Below are positions 25,670-33,090 of a stretch of DNA of 64,000 bases, one piece after another. Made by a program: the position numbers and the translations under genes. The notes beneath the pieces were generated by a model. The model was not told the DNA's origin and did no database searches. It saw only the letters and a list, made by a program, of their open reading frames with translations. Source of the DNA: Sphingomonas aquatilis (lineage in GTDB: Bacteria > Pseudomonadota > Alphaproteobacteria > Sphingomonadales > Sphingomonadaceae); contig NZ_JACIDB010000001.1 in the NCBI RefSeq assembly GCF_014196115.1, positions 434,001-498,000 of the forward strand, in the 5' to 3' direction. Position 1 is the stretch's first letter, and each line of letters starts with the position of its first letter.

Positions 25670-26911
25670 CTACGCCTGCTCCACCATGCTCGTTTCGAAG
25701 CCACCTTCGCGCAGGGCGGCGATCAGGCGGTTGAGGTGGTCACGGTCGCGAGCTTCGCATTCGATGTCGGTGATCAGGCCTTTTGCCGGCAACGAGGTGA
25801 AGATGCGCTGGTGGTACACCTCGATGATGTTGACGCGCTGCGCGTCGAAGATGCGTGCGACGTTGTAGAGCGCACCGGGCTGGTCCTGCAGCCGCACGCG
25901 CAGGCGGGCGAGTCGGCCCGACCGGGCGAGGTCGCGTAGCAGCACGTTGGCGAGCAGGCGCGTGTCGATATTGCCGCCGCACAGGACGATGCCGACGGTG
26001 CGGCCCTTGAACCGCTCCGGATAGGCCATCAGCGCGGCAAGGCCGGCGGCGCCGGCGCCCTCGACCACGGTCTTTTCGATCTGGAGCAGCAGGCTGACCG
26101 CCTCTTCCAGATTGCGTTCGCCGACCAGCACGATGTCGTCGACCAGCTCGGCGACCATGCGCGAGGTGATGCCGCCCGGCTCCTTCACCGCGATACCCTC
26201 GGCCAGCGTGTCACCGGCGCAGGGCAAAGCGGTGCCGCGGATGCGATTGTACATCGAAGGGAAAAGTTCGGCCTGTACGCCGATCACCTCGATCGGATGG
26301 TCCGCGGCGCGTGCGACGACGCTGTTGCCCGAGATGAGGCCGCCGCCGCCGATCGGGATCAGCAGCGTGTCGAGGCTCGGCACGTCCTCCAGCATCTCGA
26401 CCGCGACAGTGCCTTGGCCGGCGATGACGCGCGGATCGTCGAACGGGTGGACGAAGGTGAAGCCGCACTCCGCCTCCAGCACGCGGGCATGGGCATAGGC
26501 GGCGTCGAACGTGTCGCCTTCGAGCACCACCTTGGCCTTGTGGCCTTCGGTCTGCGTCACCTTCACCGTCGGCGTGGTGCGCGGCATCACGATCGTCGCG
26601 GGGATGCCGAGCCGGTTGGCGTGATAGGCGAGGCCCTGCGCGTGATTGCCGGCCGAGGCGGCGATGACGCCCTTGGCGCGCGCCTCCGGCGACAATTGCA
26701 GTAACGTATTGAGCGCGCCGCGTTCCTTGTACGCCGCGGTGAACTGCAGATTTTCGAACTTCATGAACACGGTGGCGCCGGTCATCTCGCTCAGCGTCTT
26801 GCTGATCAGCGTCGGCGTGCGGACGATCGCGTCGCGAATGCGGGCGTGGGCGGCGTACACATCGTCGATGGAGACGGGGAGCGAGGCGGTGTCGGCAGGG
26901 TTCGTGGCCAT
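25670..26911 (-). CDS. ilvA: threonine ammonia-lyase
   Basis: A 413-residue pyridoxal phosphate enzyme that converts threonine to 2-oxobutanoate and ammonia, the first step to isoleucine. The cofactor lysine is Lys62 in AAYKERGALN; the glycine loop IPIGGGGLISG binds the phosphate. The C-terminal region from about residue 325 (RVRLQDQPGALYNVARIF) is an ACT-like domain, so it may be regulated by amino acids. The length fits the short biosynthetic/TdcB-plus-ACT type rather than the longer two-ACT E. coli IlvA. A catabolic role is possible. It is divergent from the amidohydrolase gene by 56 bases. Confidence 0.93.
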   Translation of the reverse strand: MATNPADTASLPVSIDDVYAAHARIRDAIVRTPTLISKTLSEMTGATVFMKFENLQFTAAYKERGALNTLLQLSPEARAKGVIAASAGNHAQGLAYHANRLGIPATIVMPRTTPTVKVTQTEGHKAKVVLEGDTFDAAYAHARVLEAECGFTFVHPFDDPRVIAGQGTVAVEMLEDVPSLDTLLIPIGGGGLISGNSVVARAADHPIEVIGVQAELFPSMYNRIRGTALPCAGDTLAEGIAVKEPGGITSRMVAELVDDIVLVGERNLEEAVSLLLQIEKTVVEGAGAAGLAALMAYPERFKGRTVGIVLCGGNIDTRLLANVLLRDLARSGRLARLRVRLQDQPGALYNVARIFDAQRVNIIEVYHQRIFTSLPAKGLITDIECEARDRDHLNRLIAALREGGFETSMVEQA

Positions 26912-26967
26912 GGCGCCGAGCTAGACCATCTGGTGCGGCGGGGGAACACCGCTTATGCGCTGAGGCT

Positions 26968-28629
26968 ATGGCACGATCGGCTTTGACAATAGTGGCGGCG
27001 CTGGCCGCGGTTCTGGCGACTTCGCAGGCGGCCGGTGCCGACGGGCTGGTCGATAACGTCAACGGCATGACGCTGGACAAGGACGGCAAGGTCGTCCGGT
27101 TCCAGGCGATGCTGGTCAATGCGCAGGGCGCCGTCGTCAGGTTGTTGTCCGCCAAGGACAAACGGCCGGAGAAGCTCGACTGGCGGGCCGACATGAAGGG
27201 CAAATATCTGCTGCCCGGCATGATCGACGCGCATGGCCATGTGATGGAACTGGGCTTCCGCGCGCTCGAACTCGACCTGTCGGATACGAAGAGCCTCGCC
27301 GAGGCGCAGATGAAGATCGCGGCCTATGCGCGCGACAATCCCGACAAGGCGTGGATCATCGGCGGCGGCTGGAACCAGGAGACGTGGGGGCTGGGCCGCT
27401 TCCCGACGACCGCCGATCTCGATGCTGCGGTCGGCGATCGTCCGGTGTGGCTGGCACGCGCCGACGGCCATGCCGGCTGGGGCAACACCGCCGCGCTGAA
27501 GGCCGCCGGCGTCACCGCGAAGAGCGTGTCGCCCGCGGGCGGCCGGATCGAGAAGGGCGCGGGGGGGCAACCCGCGGGCGTGTTCGTCGATGCGGCACAG
27601 GATCTGGTGGTGAAGATCCTGCCCCAGCCGCTGGGCAAGGACCGCAACGCCGCCTTCCTGAAGGCGCAGGAAATCCTGCTCGGCTATGGCGTCACGGCGA
27701 CCGCCGACATGGGCACGAGCATCGACGACTGGCTGACCTATCGCCGGATCGCGGACCTCGGCGGCCTGCGCGTTCGCATCATGAGCTATGGCATGGGGGT
27801 CGACACGACGGTGCAGATCGGCGGCACCGGCCCGACGCCGTGGCTGTATGACGATCGGCTGAAGCTGGTCGGCGTCAAGCTGTACGCCGATGGTGCGCTG
27901 GGGTCGCGCGGGGCGTGGCTGAAGGCGCCCTATGCCGATGCGCCGGGCCAGACGGGTGCGGGCTTCATGAACGACACCGTGCTGCGCAACCGGATGAGCC
28001 GCGCGGCGATGGACGGTTACCAGGTCGCGGTGCATGCGATCGGCGACCGCGCCAATGCCGAGGTGCTGGATGCGATCGACGAGATGGCGCAGACCTATAA
28101 GGGCGACCGGCGCTGGCGCGTCGAACATGCGCAAATCGTCGACCCCGTCGACCTGCCGCGCTTCGGCAAATATGGCACGATCGCGTCGATGCAGCCGGTC
28201 CATGAGACGAGCGACCGGCTGATGGCCGAGGCGCGGCTGGGACCGCAGCGGCTGGCGGGTGCCTATGCCTGGGCGTCGATGCTGCGCAACGGCGCAAAGC
28301 TGGCGTTCGGATCGGACTATCCGGTGGAAAAGCCCGATCCCTGGGCGGGCTGGGCGGCGGCGTTCACGCGCCAGGGTCCCGACGGCCAGCCGTTCGGCGG
28401 CTGGCAGCCGCAGGAGGCGATCACGCGCGAACAGGCGTGGTGGGCCTATACCGGCGGCGCGGCCTATGCGGGCTTTGCCGAGGATCGCTTCGGGCGCCTC
28501 GCTCCCGGCCAGAAGGCGGACTTCGTCATCGTCGACCGCGATCCGCTGCTCGCCTCGCCCGCCGACCTGCGCGCGACAAAGGTCGAACAGACGTGGATCG
28601 GCGGCCAGAAGGTGTGGCAGCGGAAGTAA
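26968..28629 (+). CDS. exported amidohydrolase, YtcJ-like
   Basis: A 553-residue metal-dependent hydrolase. Residues 1-24 form a signal peptide (ending GADG). The core begins with the metal motif DAHGHVME (His89 and His91), followed by the YtcJ-type insert WIIGGGWNQETW and the later VAVHAIGDRAN (metal His) and FGSDYPVEKPDP (catalytic Asp). These enzymes hydrolyse amides or cyclic compounds; the substrate is unknown. Export to the periplasm is suggested by the signal and agrees with several family members. A symmetrical hairpin follows the stop. Confidence 0.86.
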   Translation: MARSALTIVAALAAVLATSQAAGADGLVDNVNGMTLDKDGKVVRFQAMLVNAQGAVVRLLSAKDKRPEKLDWRADMKGKYLLPGMIDAHGHVMELGFRALELDLSDTKSLAEAQMKIAAYARDNPDKAWIIGGGWNQETWGLGRFPTTADLDAAVGDRPVWLARADGHAGWGNTAALKAAGVTAKSVSPAGGRIEKGAGGQPAGVFVDAAQDLVVKILPQPLGKDRNAAFLKAQEILLGYGVTATADMGTSIDDWLTYRRIADLGGLRVRIMSYGMGVDTTVQIGGTGPTPWLYDDRLKLVGVKLYADGALGSRGAWLKAPYADAPGQTGAGFMNDTVLRNRMSRAAMDGYQVAVHAIGDRANAEVLDAIDEMAQTYKGDRRWRVEHAQIVDPVDLPRFGKYGTIASMQPVHETSDRLMAEARLGPQRLAGAYAWASMLRNGAKLAFGSDYPVEKPDPWAGWAAAFTRQGPDGQPFGGWQPQEAITREQAWWAYTGGAAYAGFAEDRFGRLAPGQKADFVIVDRDPLLASPADLRATKVEQTWIGGQKVWQRK

Positions 28630-28641
28630 GCCGCACGCCAA

Positions 28642-28675
28642 AAGGGCCGCAGCACCCCCCGATGCTGCGGCCCTT
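28642..28675. terminator. bidirectional hairpin between convergent genes
   Basis: AAGGGCCGCAGCA pairs perfectly with TGCTGCGGCCCTT across an eight-base loop. It lies between the amidohydrolase and ctrA stops. The A residues at one end and T residues at the other allow it to act in both directions. Confidence 0.8.
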
Positions 28676-28710
28676 CACTCCCGGATACTGGGGAGGGGAA
28701 ACCTGGGCGG

Positions 28711-29406
28711 TCAGGCGACCGCGACGACCTCTTCGGGTTCGCGCAGCACATAGCCGCGGCCCCAGACGGTCTCGATGTAATTCTCGCCGTCGCAGGCCAG
28801 GCTGAGCTTCTTGCGCAGCTTGCAGATGAAGACGTCGATGATCTTGAGTTCGGGTTCGTCCATGCCGCCGTACAGGTGGTTCAGGAACATTTCCTTGGTC
28901 AGCGTGGTGCCCTTGCGCAGGCTGAGCAGCTCGAGCATCGCATATTCCTTGCCGGTCAGATGCACGCGCGCGCCATCGACCTCGACCGTCTTGGCGTCGA
29001 GATTGACGGCGAGCTTGCCGGTGCGGATGACCGATTGCGAATGGCCCTTCGAACGACGGACGACCGCGTGGATGCGGGCGATCAGTTCTTCGCGATGGAA
29101 GGGCTTGGTGACGTAATCGTCGGCGCCGAAGCCGAAGCTGCGCACCTTGCTGTCCATCTCGTTGATGCCGCTCAGGATCAGAACCGGCGTGGTCACGCGG
29201 GCGACGCGCAGCTTCTTTAGCACGTCATAGCCGTGCATGTCCGGCAGGTTGAGGTCGAGCAGGATGATGTCGTAGTCGTACAGCTTGCCGAGGTCCAAGC
29301 CCTCCTCGCCAAGGTCGGTCGTATAGACGTTGAACCCCTCGGTGCCGAGCATCAGCTCGATCGCCTTGGCCGTGGTCGGCTCGTCCTCGATCAACAACAC
29401 CCGCAT
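28711..29406 (-). CDS. ctrA: CtrA cell-cycle response regulator
   Basis: A 231-residue OmpR-type response regulator. The receiver domain has Asp51 (LLDLNLPD) as phosphorylation site and Lys in YVTKPF; the C-terminal winged helix ends in GRGYVL and contains [20 protein letters not shown]. The N-terminus [20 protein letters not shown] matches alphaproteobacterial CtrA. CtrA, activated by the CckA-ChpT relay, controls division, motility and replication. The ATG at 29406 starts the receiver; the frame is open for 11 more codons. A TTAA-N7-TTAA box 90 bases upstream suggests autoregulation. Confidence 0.96.
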   Translation of the reverse strand: MRVLLIEDEPTTAKAIELMLGTEGFNVYTTDLGEEGLDLGKLYDYDIILLDLNLPDMHGYDVLKKLRVARVTTPVLILSGINEMDSKVRSFGFGADDYVTKPFHREELIARIHAVVRRSKGHSQSVIRTGKLAVNLDAKTVEVDGARVHLTGKEYAMLELLSLRKGTTLTKEMFLNHLYGGMDEPELKIIDVFICKLRKKLSLACDGENYIETVWGRGYVLREPEEVVAVA

Positions 29407-29495
29407 CGCGTCGTCCCCTGTTGGCGAGGCCGCCAGCACCCCTGGCTCGCGGCTCGCCCCGATTCATTAACCAAACGACATCTGAAGGCAAAAGG

Positions 29496-29510
29496 TTAAT
29501 TCGGGATTAA
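29496..29510 (-). promoter_or_regulatory. CtrA box upstream of ctrA
   Basis: TTAA, seven bases, TTAA: this is exactly the CtrA full-site consensus, placed about 90 bases before the ctrA start codon. A TTAACC half-site lies about 30 bases nearer to the gene (29466-29471). Autoregulation as in Caulobacter is inferred. Confidence 0.75.
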
Positions 29511-29526
29511 GTGCGGGCGTCAATCT

Positions 29527-30639
29527 TTACGATTTGCGCTCGTCCGCCTCGGGATCGGCATCCGGATCGTGCGGCGTCAGGTCGGGGCCGAGCAGCGTCT
29601 GGTGGCGGCTGCGCGGGATATCCTCGCCCAGCACCTCGCGCAGGTACAGGCTGCGCACCAATGTGAAGATCACGACCAGCAGCGCCGCCGAGAAGAACAG
29701 GCCGAAGATACCGAAGATCACGCCGATGCCGATGATCGCGAAGACGGTGATCGCCGGCGGGATCGAGACGACACGCGCCTGGACGTAGGGGGTGATGAAG
29801 TTGGTCTGGATCAGCCGGACGATCGCATAGGTGGCGAGCGCGCCGATCAGCGCGCCATTGCCCTGCGTCGCGGCGAGGCCCAGCGCCGGGATCATCGCCG
29901 CGGTCGGGCCGACATAGGGAATGAATTCCGACAGGCCGGCGAGCAGCCCGAGCGCGGCGGCGGAGGGCACGCCCGAAATCCACAGGCCGATGCCGATCAG
30001 CAGCCCCATCGTCGTCATCAGGATCAGCGACGAACGCAGCCACAGCCGCAACGTCGATCCGACGTCGAACAGAGCATCCTCGATCGCCGGGCGCTTCGAG
30101 GGCGGGATCAGGAACAGGAAGCCGCGCTGATAGATGCCGGGATCGGCGGCGAAAAAGGCCGCGCCGACGAGCAGCAGGATGCTGTTGAGAATGAGTTCGC
30201 CCGCGCCCTGCACCAGCCCGCCGACGTCCTGCGCCGCCTTCGACCCGGCATAGGCCTGTTGCACCGCATCGACGATCTTGGCGCCGACCGGGCTTTGCGA
30301 GGCCCAGGCGGCGAGCTGGTCGAGCAGGTTGGGCAATTGCGTGACGAGCACGTTGACCTGCTCGCGGAACTGCACCCCGAACAGCCAGACGAGGAAGGCG
30401 ACGACGCCATAGGCGGTCGCCATGCCGAGACAGAAGGCGGTCCGGTCCGACACGCGCAGGTGATCGCGGTAAAGGTCGGCGAGCGCATGGATGGCGATCG
30501 CGCCCAGCATCGACCCGAAGGCGAGGATCAGCAGATTGCCCGCGCGCAGCAGCGCCGCGGCGACCGCCGCGATGATGAGGACGTAAAATATGCGCCGGAT
30601 GAAGCGCGCATCGTCGGGATCGGGGGCGAGACGGTTCAC
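29527..30639 (-). CDS. AI-2E family (PerM-like) membrane transporter
   Basis: About 370 residues with membrane segments near the N-terminus (FYVLIIAAVAAALL, LLILAFGSMLGAIAIHALA), a soluble amphipathic region, then LILNSILLLVGAAFFAAD and a hydrophobic C-terminal half including GLLAGLSEFIPYVGPTAAMIPALG, the hallmark motif of the AI-2E exporter/PerM family. Substrates vary within the family. The start is uncertain: the frame is open to 30795, but the first 52 residues are Pro/Arg-rich; the GTG at 30639 leaves a normal N-terminus. It precedes ctrA in the same direction, separated by the CtrA box. Confidence 0.82.
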   Translation of the reverse strand: MNRLAPDPDDARFIRRIFYVLIIAAVAAALLRAGNLLILAFGSMLGAIAIHALADLYRDHLRVSDRTAFCLGMATAYGVVAFLVWLFGVQFREQVNVLVTQLPNLLDQLAAWASQSPVGAKIVDAVQQAYAGSKAAQDVGGLVQGAGELILNSILLLVGAAFFAADPGIYQRGFLFLIPPSKRPAIEDALFDVGSTLRLWLRSSLILMTTMGLLIGIGLWISGVPSAAALGLLAGLSEFIPYVGPTAAMIPALGLAATQGNGALIGALATYAIVRLIQTNFITPYVQARVVSIPPAITVFAIIGIGVIFGIFGLFFSAALLVVIFTLVRSLYLREVLGEDIPRSRHQTLLGPDLTPHDPDADPEADERKS

Positions 30640-30875
30640 GCGGGGCAGGGGGCGCTGGACATGGGCTATCCTGACAGGATCGGGGCGCAATGGACAAGAG
30701 GTGGGGGCAGTACTGCCGTGGGGCCGGATCGGTTCCGGTTGCAGGGTGGCGGAGGTGGGCGATGCGGGGGCGTCGCGACCGCCGCTCGCGCGCACCTTAC
30801 ACCTTTGTCATTTGATCTTTATCCGCCGACACGGCAGCCCCTTGGACGTAACAGCGTCGAGCGGACCCGAGCCCC

Positions 30876-31550
30876 ATGAAGATCCTCCTGGTTGATGACG
30901 ACCCCGTCCTGGCCGATTCGCTGGCGGATGAACTGACCGGCTTCGGCCACGCGCTGTCGACGGCGAGCGACGGGCGGGCGGCGCTGGCGGCGATCGATCA
31001 GGATGCGTTCGATGCGGTGGTGCTCGATCGGATGATGCCGCGGGTGGACGGCATCGCGCTGCTCGAGCGGCTGCGCGGCGACGCGCGATCGGTGCCCGTC
31101 ATCATGCTGAGCGCGCGCGGCCAGTCCGACGACAAGATCAGTGGCCTGGCCGCCGGCGCCGACGATTATGTCGTCAAGCCGGTCGAGGCGGCCGAACTGC
31201 ACGCGCGGCTGCAGGCGGTGGTGCGCGGCCGGCAGTGGACGCGCGAGGCGAGCGACACGCTGCGCGCGGGCGATATCGTGGTCAGCCCGTCGCGCTTCCG
31301 GGCGTGGCGCGACGAAAAGCCGCTCGACCTCGCCAAGCTGGAGCTGAAGCTGCTCGCCGAACTGGTGCGCAACGCCGATACCGTGCTGACGCGCGCGATG
31401 CTGATCGAGCGGGTGTGGGGGTACGACTTCGAGCCAGACACCAACCTGGTCGACGTCTACATCCGCCGCCTGCGCCAGAAGCTGACCGCGCATGGCGGCG
31501 ACGATCCGATCCAGACGATGCGCGGCGTCGGCTATCTGTTGCGCAGCTGA
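30876..31550 (+). CDS. OmpR-family response regulator
   Basis: A 224-residue two-component regulator. The receiver domain has acidic residues at DDDP (7-9), the phospho-acceptor Asp51 in VVLDRMMP and a switch lysine in YVVKPVEA; the C-terminal winged-helix domain contains LDLAKLELKLLAEL and ends in MRGVGYLLRS. It is paired with the histidine kinase that starts three bases after its stop, so the two form one operon. The signal and target genes are not readable. The TonB receptor gene lies convergent just beyond the kinase, which is suggestive but not proof of a link. Confidence 0.93.
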   Translation: MKILLVDDDPVLADSLADELTGFGHALSTASDGRAALAAIDQDAFDAVVLDRMMPRVDGIALLERLRGDARSVPVIMLSARGQSDDKISGLAAGADDYVVKPVEAAELHARLQAVVRGRQWTREASDTLRAGDIVVSPSRFRAWRDEKPLDLAKLELKLLAELVRNADTVLTRAMLIERVWGYDFEPDTNLVDVYIRRLRQKLTAHGGDDPIQTMRGVGYLLRS

Positions 31551-31553
31551 CGC

Positions 31554-32918
31554 ATGCCGCGGGGCCGGCGGCTGCGTGCGCCGCGATCGCTGCGGGCGCT
31601 GACCTGGATCTTCGTCGCGGCAATGATCGCGGCGACGCTGGGCACGGGCGTCGCCATCTATACCGCGCAGCGCCGGGCGATCGTCCAACTGGTCGACCAG
31701 CGTATCGCCACGGCAGTTGATGCCATCGCGCACGAGGGCGAGCGGCCGATGCCGACGCCGGTGCTGGTCGAGCGGCTGCGCATGCTGGCGAGCGACCGAG
31801 ACACGGGCGATATCGGCGCGATGCTGGTCGATGCGCAGGGGCGGCAGATCGGCGGCAACATCCGGTTGCGCCAGGTGCCGCCGCGCGGCTTCAGCTCGCT
31901 GCACAGCGACGACGGGATCAAGGGGTTGACCGCGGGGCGCGCTTATACCGGTGACGTCGGCGATGGGCGGCGGCTGACGATGATCGCCGAGACCGAGCCG
32001 TTCGACGATTCGGGCACGGCGCGGCTGCGCAGCTACCTCGCCGGTTTCGGATCGATCCTGTTGGTCGTCGGGCTGGGGCTCGTGATGTTTTCGCGGCTCG
32101 TCGAGCGGCGGATCGGTGCGATGCGCGCGACCGCGGCGGCGATCGTCGATGGCGACATGCAGCGCCGCGTGCCGACCGAGGGCGATGGCGGCGCGTTCGA
32201 CGCGCAGGCCCACGCGTTCAACGCGATGCTCGACCGGATTGCCGAGCTGATGCGCGGGATCGCCGAAGTGTCGAGCGACATCGCGCACGACTTGCGCAGC
32301 CCGCTCGCGCGCCTGCGTGGCCAGCTCGTGCAACTGGAACGGCGTGCCGAGACGCCGGCGATGCGCGACGGCCTGTCCGCGGCGATCGCGCAGAGCGACA
32401 CGATCCTCGGCATGTTCGCTGCGATCCTGCGCATCGCCGAAGTGGAGGGTGGCGCGCGGCGGGCGGGCTTCGCGCGCTTCGACCTGGGCGAACTGGTCGC
32501 GGAGGTCGGCGAGATGATGGCGCCGGTGGTCGAGGACGATGCGCACATCCTCGTCTGCGATTCCGTCGCCGCGCTGCCCGTTCACGCCGATCGCCAGTTG
32601 CTGACGCAGGTGCTGGTCAATCTGATCGTCAATGCCGTGCGCCATACGCCGCCGGGCACGCGCATCACGCTGTCGGCTGTGGCGGTGCGGGGGCAGGCGA
32701 TCGTCCGCGTGGCCGATAACGGCCCCGGCATCGCCGCGGCAGATCGCGCCACCGCGCTGCGGCGCTTCGGCCGGCTGGATGCGAGCCGGTCGACCGGCGG
32801 GTTCGGCCTGGGCCTGCCACTCGCCGCGGCGATCGCGCGGCTGCATCATGGCGAGCTGTCGCTGGAGGATGCGGCGCCGGGCCTGCGCGTGGTGTTGACC
32901 GTGCCGCTGATTGGGTGA
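31554..32918 (+). CDS. sensor histidine kinase
   Basis: A 454-residue inner-membrane kinase. TM1 is about residues 15-36 and TM2 about 161-180, with a periplasmic sensor loop of about 125 residues between. A HAMP segment follows (181-235), then the phospho-acceptor His245 in DIAHDLRSPLARLR, the N-box VNLIVNAVRHTPPG, and ATP-lid motifs VADNGPGI and GGFGLGLPLA. It should phosphorylate the response regulator encoded directly upstream. The sensor loop has no family I recognise. Together with the regulator it resembles the QseBC/TctDE-like group. Confidence 0.92.
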   Translation: MPRGRRLRAPRSLRALTWIFVAAMIAATLGTGVAIYTAQRRAIVQLVDQRIATAVDAIAHEGERPMPTPVLVERLRMLASDRDTGDIGAMLVDAQGRQIGGNIRLRQVPPRGFSSLHSDDGIKGLTAGRAYTGDVGDGRRLTMIAETEPFDDSGTARLRSYLAGFGSILLVVGLGLVMFSRLVERRIGAMRATAAAIVDGDMQRRVPTEGDGGAFDAQAHAFNAMLDRIAELMRGIAEVSSDIAHDLRSPLARLRGQLVQLERRAETPAMRDGLSAAIAQSDTILGMFAAILRIAEVEGGARRAGFARFDLGELVAEVGEMMAPVVEDDAHILVCDSVAALPVHADRQLLTQVLVNLIVNAVRHTPPGTRITLSAVAVRGQAIVRVADNGPGIAAADRATALRRFGRLDASRSTGGFGLGLPLAAAIARLHHGELSLEDAAPGLRVVLTVPLIG

Positions 32919-32934
32919 TCGATTCCGACAGTAC

Positions 32935-33016
32935 CGTCGTCCCGGCGGAGGCTGGGGCCTCTCGCGGTTTCTGCTGGGCCCGTCCCATGAAGATCCCAGC
33001 GTCCGCTGGGATGACG
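32935..33016. repeat. family D hairpin pair
   Basis: CGTCGTCCCGGCGGAGGCTG is followed after about 45 bases by CCAGCGTCCGCTGGGATGAC. The outer ends CGTCG and GATGACG are inverted. It lies between the kinase stop and the TonB receptor stop, in the convergent gap. Confidence 0.75.
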
Positions 33017-33037
33017 TTTGTGTGAGGAGCAAACGAA

Positions 33038-33067
33038 AGGGGCGGCGGCGTTGCCGGCACCGCCCCT
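33038..33067 (-). terminator. probable terminator of the TonB receptor gene
   Basis: Read on the minus strand, AGGGGCGG and CCGCCCCT form an eight-base stem with a GC-rich loop, ending in TTTC. It begins 24 bases after the receptor stop codon. The T-run is short, so efficiency is uncertain. Confidence 0.5.
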
Positions 33068-33090
33068 ACGCAGTTGGACCTGTAGGCCGC

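Noticed and set aside
28642..28675. Hairpin near 28.65 kb considered as another mobile palindrome
   Set aside because: Its sequence matches none of the repeat families, and its place between convergent stop codons fits a two-way terminator.
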